DNA from: Trichosphaerium sp. ATCC 40318
Lineage: Eukaryota; Discosea; Flabellinia; Trichosidae
Direction: 5' to 3'
Assembly (NCBI GenBank): GCA_038496445.1
Contig: JALMLS010000022.1
Span: 62,001 to 126,000, forward strand
Length of the DNA: 64,000 bases
Both the position numbers and the translations under genes were made by a program. Shown here piece after piece: positions 13,101 to 25,074 of this stretch. Below the pieces are notes generated by a model. It ran no database searches and was not told the DNA's origin. It saw only the letters and a list, made by a program, of their open reading frames with translations. Within the stretch, counting starts at the first letter, position 1. Each line of letters begins with the position of its first letter.

Positions 13101-15366
13101 TTGTTTTGTTTTGACGAAACTTACCTCAAGGTTAGCTCCCTTGCCTAAGTTGGCTATGATTTTAGCATTATCCCACTTTCTAACACCCTCGTCTTTCTTT
13201 TGTTAGCTTAAAATTAAAAAAAGAAGATAGAGTACTAATGGAAGACGCAATCTGTCGCAAGAGCTCAAGTGCCTATTTCCAAAAAATTACATAAATATGT
13301 TTCATTGCAAACACTGTACTTTAATAAGATTCTCATGATCTGGATGAGCTTCCTCTATATTATATTTGTTAAATACGTATTGTCACAAAACCAATAGTAC
13401 CTGTATGCTTTAATAAATCAGCTATAAGCATGACGTATCTCGGAACTCTAAACTATGTTAGCAATTTCATTTTCCACAAAAACAATCAGCTTCACTTGCC
13501 TCTGAATAGGCCTAGCACATGAAATTAGTTTAGATTAATTGACGAATGGATACACGTTATAGCAAGAACGTACATGATGAAGTAGTCAGGTAGTTCAAGT
13601 TTCATCTTACTGCTTATTTTGCTTTGCTATTAAAACAATAATGGTTAACCAACATTTTTTCTAATTGTTTATCAGTTTCTCGTACTTCTACTGTATCTCT
13701 GAATTTATCATTTTCTTTAACAATACGCTTATATTCTACTATTGCAGATTGATAATTATTAGAGTACTTGGAGTACATCTAAAGAAGAAAAAAGTAAGAA
13801 ACACACAAAAGAAAATACCTCAGTTGTTTGCTCGAACCTTTAAGAAGGGTGCCATCTAGTACATGTTAGTCTATAATTAACGTAACTTATCTTCGTTATT
13901 TTACCTTTGTAAATACATCTCCTATTTTAGTTATAGGTCCCCAGTTAGGTATACGCTCTTTAAACTCTTTAAGAAGTTGAATATTAAAATTAAGAAGCAA
14001 CTCAATATCATCAAACATTTTCTTTAATGCCTCGACTAAAAATCCAGCCTTGGCTAAAGGTGCTTTGTAATACTAACGAAAAGTATGAATATTAGATATT
14101 AAATGGAATAAAGTACCTGTATCATCGTCTGTAAAGACTTAACGAACGTTTCTTCTGTGGATAGAATTTCTCCGGCGATTTTCGTTCTCTTATCTTTATA
14201 ACGGTTAGTTAAACCTTTTATACTATTTCCTTACCATCAGATGATATTCTAATCGATCGTAATCGTTCTCTGAAAAAATAGATGTCACGTGATTGGGTAG
14301 AAACCAAGAAAAAAAGAACAAAAAAAACCCACGCCAAAACCGTACCTCTTTGCAATTTTTGAAGGTTCAATGTTTTCATCTTCTGCAGCGCCTACACCAG
14401 CAGCTACAGCGCCTTGTTCAACACCACCTGAACTTCTTCCACGCGTTATTACTGTAGTTTGTCTATTCTGTCTTCTATTCTTTGTAGGAGGAGAAAAAAC
14501 AGACTTTGGAGCAATTCCAGAAACAGATGCAGACTTTTTCTTTCGTTCTTTCATTTTTTCTGAACGACCTTTCTTCTTTGATCTCTTTTCTTGTTTGTGA
14601 CCAACATACTCAGAATGCCTACGATCACCTCTTTCTTTCTTTTTCCCACTTGATGGGTACATCTGAGAAGCTCTGTTTGATCCTATTTTTGGCATATTTC
14701 TTTTTGCTGCAGGTACTTTTCGCTTTTGTTGTGCGAATACATCATGAGCAGGTAGCTGAGGTCTCTTGCTCCCATTGTTTGTCTTTGCGCGGAATGACCA
14801 TGTAACTGATCCTGATTTTGCAGTAGGAGGAGGCTTGTTTGGTTTTGTTGAATGCATTGAAGCTCGGGATACACCTGGTTTAGGTGGTGTACTGCTAGGA
14901 CTAAGCAAGAGTGTTAGGAGTGGGCTTGTGCGGTATATGGAAGTTTTGTTACACACCCGTTGGAGTTTGGTTTAGGCATAGATCGTGCTTCATTATTGGT
15001 TCCTTCTGGAGCTAACGAGGCGTCATCTAAAGCTTCCTATTGAAAACAAAAAAGTTAGAATCAACGATAAACAGAAATCTGATTGTCACTATCGAACACG
15101 TGGTAATAAATAATAAATTTATTTAGGCGTATTTAAAGCACTATGGGTGGTAGTAAAAAAGGACATGAAACGAAAACCGAAAACGTGTAATTAGCATAAA
15201 AAACAAAAAACTTAGAAAAACAAAGCGTTTTGGTTTGTACTGTTGTAAAACTATCTTTCTGCCAGAATTGAAGGCGTTTTTTAAAATCTTGATTAGATAA
15301 TTCTGTGCCCTCGACAAAGGGTTTATTTTGATTCATAGCTTGCTGTTCGCTTTTATTGCCTAACAT
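10131..15366 (-). CDS. RhoGEF with DH, PH and about fifteen MORN repeats (alsin-like order)
   Basis: Reverse strand from ATG at 15366 (MLGNKSEQQAMNQNK) to TAA at 10131. The N-terminal third is basic and low-complexity (14.3-15.0 kb). A DH domain follows at about 13.2-14.3 kb: DKRTKIAGEILSTEETFVKSL is split over exons, then ERIPNWGPITKIGDVF, and RYVMLIADLLKHT is the conserved late helix. A PH domain lies at about 12.4-13.0 kb (HFFLFNDILVHIKQ; GPEGKKIQLNDNEWVKKI, with the conserved Trp). Frame continues through two introns into MORN repeats from about 12.3 kb to the end (such as GKLTYPTGERYNGEW). DH-PH units exchange GDP on Rho GTPases, and MORN repeats often bind membrane lipid or proteins. 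Alsin has RCC1-DH-PH-MORN-VPS9; here RCC1 and VPS9 are absent. Confidence 0.78.
10374..10389. promoter_or_regulatory. Perfect 16-bp palindrome centred on CACGTG, in an intron
   Basis: AAAATCACGTGATTTT reads the same on both strands and lies in an intron of the DH-PH-MORN gene. It is the longest symmetric member seen of the window-wide CACGTG set. Binding by a class B bHLH dimer would be expected from the family; function inside an intron is inference. Confidence 0.55.
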
Positions 15367-15733
15367 CTCCGCTCGGGCTTTTTTTGAAGCACAAAAAAAA
15401 ATACAAACAGAATGTCTTTTGTTTCACGATTTTACCACAAAAAACTAAACTACGTCGCGGTAGTGCTTTAAATAGACACAATTTTTTAAATTCAACCTCA
15501 AGCGCAAAAAACTAATATCTTGTTTATCAATTTAAACTATACTGATCACGTGCCTTTCTTCTATGATGACGAACACGCTGAAAATTGGACATTTGAAGTT
15601 AAAGAGTATCTAAAACTCTCAAAGATAAGTCCCTCGCTCGTTTTATGTTTACCTTGTGCGAAAGGGTGTATTTAAGGTTTGTTACGGCTTTAAATGATTA
15701 CTTAAGTTTTGATTAAGACCACGTGTCACCAAA

Positions 15734-16294
15734 ATGCAAAAAAACCCGTTAAAGTTTGCTTGTACAAGCATCGTAGCTCGTTATCTTGTTTGTAAATCAT
15801 TTTCATACCCAATTGATTTAACGCAACAAATCTTAGTTGTACTGAAGCATCTTCAGCTAATTGCAAGTTTTCTTTTTGAGTCAAATCTCCCGCCATTTAC
15901 AAAAAGCCAAGCAGGACTAAAACCGACCACACTATGATGCAGCGACACGTATTCTCATTGGTAGAATGTATCAATTGGCAGACTCTTACGTTATTAATAA
16001 AAGACAGCTATATAAACTAGCATTCAAAAGCGGCGTGAAAGTGACTGAAGAAACTATGGCTAGCTGGGTAAGTTTGTAAGGCACCTAATGTAAAATAATG
16101 AAGAACTGTGAGATTTACGAATAAGTTGTAGTTGGGCACCAAAAAGTCCATTAACACGTGACTATAGTTTTGTGGACGGCGTTTGCCAATGGTGCCAGAT
16201 GGACTGTCTTTGGGAAGAACTAAATAGCTTCCCAGCTAGTATCCCCTACTTCCCAGCGACATATCACGATAAAGTACAGTCAACCGACACTTAA
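15734..16294 (+). CDS. Possible small gene of unknown function
   Basis: An open frame from ATG 15734 ends at about 15937. A second coding-like stretch in another frame reads TRILIGRMYQLADSYVINKR and then KLAFKSGVKVTEETMASW up to a GTAAGT donor near 16070. A last exon (FVDGVCQWCQMDCLWEEL...) runs to a stop near 16294. No splice choice joining the first two parts was fully convincing, so a frameshift, a missed intron or a different start is possible. No family was recognised. CACGTG sites lie upstream at about 15547 and 15720. Confidence 0.3.
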
Positions 16295-16579
16295 CAATGT
16301 CATTAATCACAAACGTCCTTCTCTTCCGCTGGCTGGTAGTGCTTGTCACTACTCAACAGTAGCTCACTATTATATAGTACGAAAACGTTGGCATCATACC
16401 GGTTGTACACTCAAGTCAACTATTCAGCAATGCCATATCAATACAGAAAGCCATTTTTTACTATTTTGAACTTATCCTTGGTTGTTGAAATCAGTGTTGG
16501 TAAACTGAATGGCAATGGATCAAACGGTTCAATAAACCTACATATATACTACATTACTTAACTTGACAGAATACCTTCA

Positions 16580-16587
16580 TATATAAA
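16580..16587 (+). promoter_or_regulatory. TATA-box-like element 30 nt before a start codon
   Basis: TATATAAA lies 30 nt upstream of the ATG at 16610. If it works at the usual distance of about 25-30 nt from the transcription start, the mRNA would have almost no 5' leader. Confidence 0.4.
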
Positions 16588-16609
16588 TATCCAATACAAG
16601 CATAACAAC

Positions 16610-17531
16610 ATGACTGAATTAGTTAACGAACACACTTACAAACTTATCTCTGCAGAACACGATGGCTTTATCCATGGGCACCCAAGAGTGTGGTTAAAAG
16701 TAGATCAAAAAGGTACGCATAGCGTTAAAAAGAAGCTAGTTTCCACTGCTGTTTATAACGTGATAAATTCTCACTTCTCCTTTCAGGTTTGGTTCCAGAC
16801 AAGAACGGATCAAAGCCAGGTAGAAAAATGGTCGTTCGTAACGCCGAGACTGGAGCTGAGCTTCCAATCTTTGGCGTAAATCACTGGGCTTGGCCTGGGT
16901 ATGGCGGTATTCAAGGCACGTGACACATTTTAAAGATGATATTCTTCTCAAATCGCTAACAAAACGTTCCAGGTTGCTATATTTGGCCTGTTGACACTGA
17001 GGCTGAGTGGACACCTGAAAAGAGTAAAGAAGTTCTCGGTTTCTTGGCTGACGGCATTACTATTAACATCGGTGCTATTCCAAACGGTACCCACGTTTGT
17101 GTTGACGATAAATGTGTTAAAGTCGAGTACCTTGTTCCAAAGGATCTCGTAGAAAACAAGATTTACACTTGTAACGTTAGCTTCAAGAACAAGCTCTCAA
17201 TTCCTATCACCAACTGTCTTGCTTATGTTGATGTCGATGAGAACTCTCCTTATCACTCCGAAGTAATGACTTGCGGTGGATCTGGAGACCTTGATAAGCT
17301 AGCTCTTGACTTTGGTCACATTATGGCTAACGGGTACGCTCAAAGGGATACTCAAGTTTTTTTCTCATTTTTTTTTACAGATCCAAAACAATGGATTTCA
17401 AGTTCTCGTTCCCTTTGATCAACCCAGATATGCCAAGCAAGAAATTTGATGGTATTTTTCAACTCGCACCTTTCTTCAAGGCTGAATACCAGAAATGGGG
17501 AGGTGCAAAACAAGAAGTTATTGTAAATTGA
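16610..17531 (+). CDS. Unrecognised soluble beta-rich protein of about 250 residues
   Basis: Exons join in frame from ATG 16610 (MTELVNEHTYKLISAEHDGF) to TGA 17529-17531. Introns start at GTACGC near 16711, at a GC-AG intron at 16916-16972, and at GTACGC near 17334. There is no signal peptide or membrane segment. The middle segment (YTCNVSFKNKLSIPITNC) recalls the Ig-like C-terminal beta-sandwich of transglutaminases, where a similar 'F-NPL-P-NC' strand pair occurs; this is only a resemblance. Exons are G/C-richer than the surroundings and codon use looks regular, suggesting a well-expressed gene. Function unknown. Confidence 0.6.
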
Positions 17532-17759
17532 ACTCAAACTTTTTTCTGTAAAGTCAATCACTAAAGTCGGCCAATAATCTTGTTTGACAGTTGCTCTTCA
17601 ATAAACTACAGTTCTTTTGAGTCGATAGCATTGAGTTACTGCTCTGTGTCTCAATGTTTATCTGCTTCGCTGCTCCTGATGTGCACTGAACGAAGAAAGT
17701 CGACGACCAAATTATTCTACCCACTGAGGTTTTTCTTTTTATTGACAGTTCAACAAAAT

Positions 17760-20750
17760 ATGGAGGGAACTAATGACGCCTCTATTACGGTACAATGGAA
17801 AGGTGAAGGGAAGAAGACAGTAATTAAGATTTCCAAGCACGTCCAGATACTTTTTACGCACCAATATTAACTCTTAGGGTTAAGGGATGAATTAATCCAG
17901 TCTCTAAAGGAGAAAATACGTGATAACTTCGAAATTGAACCAAGCATGCAAAAGCTTATTTGTAATGGCAAGGTGCTGCGAAACGAGGTACATAGGAGCG
18001 GTTTAAACGAAACAACAATACAAAAAGTGTTTTTTTCCACCAATTCAACTAAACGAATGGCACCTAGGATAAAATAGCCATGATGAAGCTGCGTGGCGGT
18101 AAAGCGCGTATTCTATTGTTAACAGCGGCGTCCAGCGAAGAAATCGCTCAAGTAGAGCAAGCTGTCATTGAAAACGAACAAGAGACGCCAGAACCAGTAA
18201 TTGTACGTATTATTAAACACGTTCACGTACTTTTTTCGTTAGCGAAATCTAAAACGCGTGTAGGAACCAGTGGAAGTGTCTGTTGAACCTGATTTACAAG
18301 ATATGTCAATAGACGAAACTCCAAGTACGATCAAGGAAGATTACACTTTTTTTTCTTCACTTTTTTTTTTGTTTGATGTTGACTTGCTTTAGAGAACACG
18401 GGTTGGGGATCTGTTAATGTATCTCCATACGAAATGATGTCAGATGATAATAATAGTGTATCTTCAAAGCCTGGTGAACCATTCAAGTGTACCTTAACTG
18501 CGTACCCATCAATTTTTAGGTTTGTTTAATACTTTTTCTTGATTGGAAAGTTTTAATTTTTTATTTGAATAGTCAAAGTCCTACAGGCCTAGAAGAAGGT
18601 GACATGAAAAGTACGTATAGATAGATTACTAAGAACGTATTTAATATTTTATAGTTGTATTACCAAGGACGATAGAAGTACAATTAAGTGCGTTTGTCAT
18701 AATTTTATTTGTTCCATTTCTTTGTGTTTATGTTGTGATACTTAATGATATTCTATTAGAGGAAAAACGTATAGATATACCTACAAACTTTATAATACGA
18801 CACAATGAGGAAAAGATTTTTATGGAAGTATCAGTTCATGCATACAACGCAGACAGGTATGTACATACTACTACATCTTCATTCATGATATCTAACTGTT
18901 ATTTATCTAGAAATCAAGTAGTTTATATTCCACATAGTCTAATGTCTGTTCTTGATATTTCAGAAGGTGATAGAGTCATGTTGAAATCACGTGCGTGGTT
19001 TTTAAAAGACACCAAGAATAAATTAGGAACTTCAAAACTAATTGATATTTTAGTAAACCTTTCAAAGGCAGCGCCACCAACTCCTGAGTTTAATTCAAAT
19101 GATTCTGCATATAATAAGTGAGTACCTCTTTAATGTATTTCAGCTTACAGTGGTACTCTTTAGTCAACCACTACCTCAGTTTCATAGACCTTTTCAAAGA
19201 AATACATCGCCACAAAGGAATCGAGCATCAATGTATGATATCGAAAAATTCAGCGCTCTTCTTGATACTGTTGGTGTAAATGTACCTAATTTTACAGCAT
19301 CATTCGAACATGATATATCAATGGATCATCCCACATTTAGAGGTACGAGTTAAACGTATCTAGAGACGCGGAAGTTCAGTTTTCTTTTCTTTTTTTTTTT
19401 TTTGAAAGAACTTTTCTTAACTCCAAGTAGGTGGTTCTTTTACGGATACTATAAAGCTTGCAAAGCAGACGTTCAAGTTTGTTATTATTACAATATTAAA
19501 CGATGATGTCAAGCCTTTTTGTGATATGGTTGCTAAACCAGCTCTTATTAATACATTAAAACAAGTGCGATGCTTCTTTCTTGCTTTTTTTTTTTTTGGT
19601 TTTTTCGTTGTTCTTCTGTTCCTTATTAGTGTTTTTAGAACTTTATGCTATGGATTGGTAGTATAGATGCGGTTAGTGAACCAAAACTAAAAGAACTTGT
19701 TGGTAATGGTCAGGATGTATCATACCCTGTTACGGGTAATGATGATGATGTTTTATGTTACTTTATTTATTTACCTTTTTTTTTTCTTAGTTGTTTGTGG
19801 TCATATATCTGGTAGTGCTACAGTCTTGGATGTTTTTCAAAATATCACGGACCCAGATACATTTATTATTAAATTACTCAATATAGAACAAACATATAGT
19901 TCATTCCTAGAAGACCAACGTGTTCGATTGTAAGTGAAGTTGTTTATTTTATTATTGGTTTATACTAACTTCTTTTGTTGTAGTCTTTCAGATGGTAATC
20001 GCACTCTTATGGAAGGTAAGTACAATAATACACGTGTATTGATGTATTTAAGTCAAACGTTGATTCAACGCCAAGCTAAGATACAACCGTGCATTAAAAA
20101 CGCCAAAACTCTAGCGTGGTTTTTTCTCATGAGGATAAAACTTTTATGTTTCGTCCTTACTTATTGATTCTTAGAGCAAAACAAGGCATATGAAGAGTCT
20201 CTTAGGGAAGATACTATACGACAACGTAATATAGAGGAAGAAGAGAGAAAACAAAAAGAAATAGACGATGCTAAAGCAGCTAAAAAACAGAAAAATATTG
20301 AGATAATGAAAACAGCACGCCAAGAGGCGATAACAGCTTTCAAGTCACTTCCAAAGGTTGAAAAGGGTTGTAGAATAGCAGTAAGACTTCCAGATGGAAG
20401 CAGAATTATAAGGAAATTCAATGATACAGGTTAAGTGTTTTGGGAACTCATCCAACATTTTTTTGATTTACTCTTGTTTTTTTCTTACTTTTTTCTTTAC
20501 AGATACCTTCTCTTCTATCATTGTATGGATTACTGGTAGTATTGCTGAAAGGTTAACAGATGATACATTTGCTCTTACAGAAGTTGATCTTGAGACTGAG
20601 GATGTTACTGTCTGGTCTTTTGATACATACCACTTAAGACAACAATTTCCACATAATATTTTTACATCTGAAATATCTTCTTCAAATTCTTCATTACAGG
20701 AATTAAAGTTAACACCACAAGCTATGCTTTTTTTGGAACGCCAGAAATAA
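17760..20750 (+). CDS. Putative Cdc48/p97 cofactor: Ubl, UFD1-like, UAS and UBX domains in one protein
   Basis: More than ten exons keep one frame from ATG 17760 to TAA 20748-20750. Order: a ubiquitin-like fold (RDELIQSLKEKIRDNFEI ... MQKLICNGKVLRNE); a UFD1-type N domain (GDMKIVLPRTIEVQL ... VYIPHSLMSVLDISEGDRV, compare UFD1 'YLPYWMM-NL-LEEGD'); a thioredoxin-like UAS domain (SFTDTIKLAKQTFKFVIITI ... LWIGSIDA); a charged helix (QNKAYEESLREDTIRQRNIE); and a UBX domain (GCRIAVRLPDGSRIIRKFN). FAF1/FAF2-type proteins join UAS to UBX and recruit the p97 ATPase to ubiquitinated clients, and UFD1 is a separate p97 cofactor. The UBX loop that normally reads FPR reads FPH here (QQFPHNIF), which may weaken p97 binding. 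The single frame across all junctions argues against two genes. Confidence 0.75.
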
Positions 20751-21186
20751 AATGTATTTCCACCACAAAAAAAAATACCACTTCTTATTGCCTCAACGCT
20801 GTCCGATATATTATTCCAATTCCATCAACAAAATATCCAAAAAGTTCTCACAGTACGTGTTCATCGTAGATTCTATAGAAGTCGGGAAGTCCTACATAAC
20901 AAGACTTACCACATGAGATGTTTGTTATAGCGAAGGGAGGCCTAATGATATCTGCCTAAGAACAGAAGGGGCAAATAATGAAAAAATAAAAAATTTGATT
21001 TTTTTGGACTTGTGAAAGTACAACAGTTTAAAAGCCTTAAAAATTACGAAGTGCCTTTTTGGGTATAGTGTAAGTCATAGCCATATCTGTTAAATTACTC
21101 GGGACTATATAATTTTAGACTGACTTGACTGCATTTCACAATAAACCTTACTTACAAAAAACTATTTATTTTAACAAACAGAACAA
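20751..21186. other. Intergenic spacer between convergent genes
   Basis: Roughly 435 nt with A-runs and no coding signal. Likely 3' UTRs of the UBX gene and the reverse-strand propeller gene. Confidence 0.5.
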
Positions 21187-23458
21187 TCAATCCAGTATGC
21201 TTCTTGCAGATGGTGGCGGACAGGAAGTGTTCTTGATACCATGATTATTAATTATACTCTTAGCATTATCACCAGCAGTGGCACTTATTTTAGAGGCGCT
21301 ACTAGTAGATGTAAAATCTTCTTCAGAACCTAAAGTACTAACAGTTTTTTGTTCTTGTACTACCTTATCCTTCTTCTTTGTCTTTTCTCTTTTCTTACCA
21401 CTACTTCTTTCTTTATGTTTATCACTACCACGTGGTTTTGGGGATGTAGTCTTAGGGACTACATCAACATCTTCTATCTTGTCGCTTTTCTGTGAAGACA
21501 AGTTGTCATCTTTAGATGAAATTGTATCATTAGATACATCACTTGACGTCATGCCTTCTTTTGGAGATGACATACTGATCGTATTTGAAGATGTATCTGT
21601 TATAGATATAGTATTATCTCTTCTACTAGACCTTGGTGATGAGCTTAGCTTTTTAAAAGTCTTTGTTAATGATGACTTGATCCTTCTTGATGTCTTCTTT
21701 CTTTCTTTTGTATATAAATCAAGGTTCAATACAACGACTTCAGAAGGTATAGTCATTGGTATATTTTTATCCTTGCTTGATCCATTCTTGGTGTATGTCA
21801 TAACGAATAGAACACCATCATTGCAAACCATTGATGTTGGAACACCGTAAAGCTTAAACACTTTAAGAGGTGTTGAAGGAGAGTTTAAGCTCCAAATACA
21901 AACTGCTGATTGTTTATAGCTCCTATAGATCAACAAGTAAGTTAACAACAGCTCACTAGACACTATAGACGTACGCTATTACAAGAGCATCTAATGTCAA
22001 TACGTGGTTTATTTTACGCTCAAAAGAACCAAACAGAGATTCAGCTGAAAAAAAAAAAAGTCAGTATATATTGTTGTCTCATTGTTGTGTTTACCTTGTA
22101 TTGAACTACTACCGCTTGATGATGATGCAGTTGAATTTCTTCTTTTATCTTGGTATTCAAGGAGTGTTATTAACTCACCAGTGAATGAGTCAATGACATA
22201 AACTTCACCACGTTGAGTGCCTGCACAAAACAAAAACTTAGTTTTCTTTTTTTCGTAAATATTTCTTACCCATGCACGTGTACGCTTCGTCACATGAAAG
22301 AGCTGTAAATAGCTCATCTTTGTATTTTTTCTCATACATCTTTTTACCAGATGATATTTCATATACAGTTAACACATCCTTTTGTGTAATCGCCACATAA
22401 GACAGTGACATTGCAGTAAAAGTTATACCGTTGACTGATTCAAAAGTTTCCTAAAAAAAAAAGTTGTCAACATCATTCAGAGCAAACTCTGTAACTTCTA
22501 TACCTCAACAACAAGCTTTGCTTTTGTAAGATCAAATAAGCGAATGTATGTAGTGCTTGCAAATAACACATGAGTCGAGTTGGTACGAGAAAATACAGAA
22601 GACGCCAGAATCCCTTTCACTTTTGAAGCAATTAGTTTTTTCTCTTTTGTAATTTTTTATGGACTCACGTGCTCCCTTGAGTACTGTTTGATCAGGGCTG
22701 CTTCTACTGCATATATACAAATCATCGCCAAACCTTAACGCTATCTTATCTGACGTCATTAGAATTAATCCAAGCTTGGATAATGGCACTTTTGTTGTCC
22801 TTATTCTGTTAGATGCAACACAGTACATCTTTATAGCTGTCTTTGATTTCAGAACAACAAAAGGAAAAGTAAAGTGATGGTATTTAAACTCTTTTGGTAT
22901 TTCTATTTTATATGCACGTTGAAGTGCAAGGTTGTAATGATAAAATGAACCTAGCAAACCATTAATCAATAAAATAACAAAATTGATGAAGAGTAAGTTC
23001 TGCATCATAGGAATATGAATAAAATCGCGTGGATACTCAAAAACAATTGTTTTAAAATACCACATAAAATAGAAGTAAAATAACGGTTGTGTAGGAGAAC
23101 CTTCTTTGCATAAAATCGCTATTTAGTTCATTTGTTTTTTCTGGTTTTTTTTTTTCAATTTGTCTAACTACCACGTGCCAGTATTTTTGTATGTAACAAG
23201 GATATTCCCATTATTTAATAGAATAGTTTTATCATGAGAATAAAACCTTTGGCCAAGCATTATAGGTAAATCAAACTTATAAATCTGTGATTCTTTTGTA
23301 GCCTTCCTAAATGAAATATAAATTTTTGTTTTTTACAAATTGCATCAACCGTACTTCCATATCTTCAACCACTCCATCGCTATAAAACTTTGTGCTAGTG
23401 TCACACCACACTCGGGTATAGGTAGATGCTGTCCTGGTACTAACTCAGCCTCCGCCAT
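21187..23458 (-). CDS. Beta-propeller (WD40/CNH-like) protein with a charged Ser-rich tail
   Basis: Reverse strand from ATG at 23458 (MAEAELVPGQHLPIPECG) to the stop at 21187. Propeller-type strands include KFDLPIMLGQRFYS, HVLFASTTYIRLFDLTKAKL, FLFCAGTQRGEVYVIDSFTG and SAVCIWSLNSPSTPLKVF. The last 170 residues are Ser/Lys/Asp-rich and probably disordered (SSSPRSSRRDNTISITD ...). One intron, 23104-23178, is GC-AG with donor GCACGT. The protein may act as a signalling scaffold. The triple-DEP gene ends about 125 nt upstream on the same strand, and an alternative splice reading keeps frame across the gap (CTACCTCG joined to GGAGATGGCG), so the two could be a single DEP-propeller gene. Confidence 0.55.
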
Positions 23459-23583
23459 CTCCCTATTTTAGTCTTTTAGAAACAAATGGTAAAAAACATT
23501 CGATAACTTTTAGAGTTGGAGTCCTATGCCAATAAAACCAAATATTTACCCACAAGAGTCAAAAAAGATAAGTAGCAAGACGC

Positions 23584-25074
23584 TTATAAATTCTTTTCCA
23601 AAAAACAGAACGTAGGACGAAGGTAAACAAAACAGCTGAGAAAAGCAAATAAAAAAAAAACTGGATAGAACTTCTGTGATGTACACGTACCGAGGTAGGT
23701 AATACACAAATTTAAAAAATAAAAACTCATCCTCAAAGCGTTGACCCATATCAACAACATGATCAATAACTCCCATTTCATGAAGTTCCCTTGCCCAAGC
23801 AATTGCCTTTCAGAAAAAAGTAAGAAAAAAAAAGGAACAAATTTGTAAATTTACCTCAGCTCTAGTGCTTAGATCAAGATGTTTCACAAGCCATGTAACT
23901 GCCTCACTTGCAATAAAACAGTTCTTAAACGTCCTTAAATGCCATGTCCTGTCTTTTACTCTGACGCCTAAAAATCGCTCTAAGCTGAAAGTTGTTTTCC
24001 TTATTTGAGTACCTGTAGATTCTGATTGAAGCCCAACACAAGCGTCTTTGAGTTTAGAAAGCATATCTGCTTCTGTACTTGTCATACTTTGTACACTATT
24101 TTCTCTAGTAACGTTATTGGTCGATTGCTTGCTGGTGAATCTATAAAACAACTCCCTAATCATCAACAAAAAACCCAGTTAGAGAAAAATACAGTACGCT
24201 AAAACAGAGCGAACCTGTTCTGGAATTGTTGTGTTTTAGCAACATGTATCAAGTATCCTTTATGCATAAGCATTTGTCCAAAATATACTGATGTAGTAAC
24301 ATCCCAGCCTTCGTGATCAATCAACCATGTAACAAACTCTTTGCCTGTCCAACAATTTTTGTAGACCCTAAAACCATACGTCCTACACAAAGTCATTATT
24401 ATCTATTCAATAACAAATAACATAAGATAGAAGGTATATACCTGCTGCTTATTTCTAAACCAGAATCTTTCTTTGTAGCTTCACGTATGACACGCGAATA
24501 GTCAGAAGCAGTAAAACTTTCAATAGTAGCCAATATATTCTCTTGTACTTTGACGAACTTGTAGTACAGGTTTTCGTCTAGGTAAAGCGTAAACATAAAA
24601 TTCAACATCAAGTACATCCATCTAAGCGCAACAGACAATCACAAAACAGCTTTCAAGTCCATACGAAAACCGATTTTTCAAGATAAAGAAATATGCTTTT
24701 TTGAAAATGTTTGTCTTGTACCTTTGAATTGATGCTCTTTTAACACGTGATTAAATAAACCTCGTTGCATCATATAATTTCCTATGAGTTCAGCTTGTTC
24801 TCTTCCACATGATGGTACATTTTCTGTTATCCACGTAACCTACACAGACTTTTTTAGAAAAACTTCGTTTAAGCGGATATAAACCGGTGAAACTTGATTT
24901 TTGTTCCGTTGACGATATACTGTATATATTGCGTACCGCCTCACTACCTACAAAGCAATCCTTGTATTTTTTGAACAGATATTTTCTATCTACATCGGAA
25001 TACCAATTAAACGGTAGAACTATGCGTAAAGAGATCATACCTTTAACTAAAACGCCGTCAGCCTTTGTAACCAT
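23584..25074 (-). CDS. Protein with three DEP domains
   Basis: Reverse strand. DEP1 begins in VDRKYLFKKYKDCFVGSEAV (about 24.95 kb) and ends in DENLYYKFV. DEP2 has VYKNCWTGKEFVTWLIDHEG and GYLIHVAKTQQF (about 24.2-24.4 kb). DEP3 has RTWHLRTFKNCFIASEAVTW and DHVVDMGQRFEDE (about 23.7-23.95 kb). Each keeps the buried Trp and the 'F-D' turn. DEP domains tether signalling proteins to membranes or GPCR/RGS partners, as in Dishevelled, PREX and DEPTOR. Start is taken at ATG 25074; an upstream ATG near 25196 could be used with another exon. The stop at 23584 assumes a short last exon; otherwise the gene continues into the propeller gene downstream. Confidence 0.65.

Noticed and set aside
14370-14600. 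Forward open frames with Phe-rich segments
   Set aside because: They are antisense to the Lys/Arg-rich N-terminus of the RhoGEF; Lys codons read backwards as Phe.
21278-21850. 190-codon open frame on the forward strand
   Set aside because: It is antisense to the Ser/Lys/Asp-rich tail of the propeller gene; the biased codons of that tail leave the opposite strand open.
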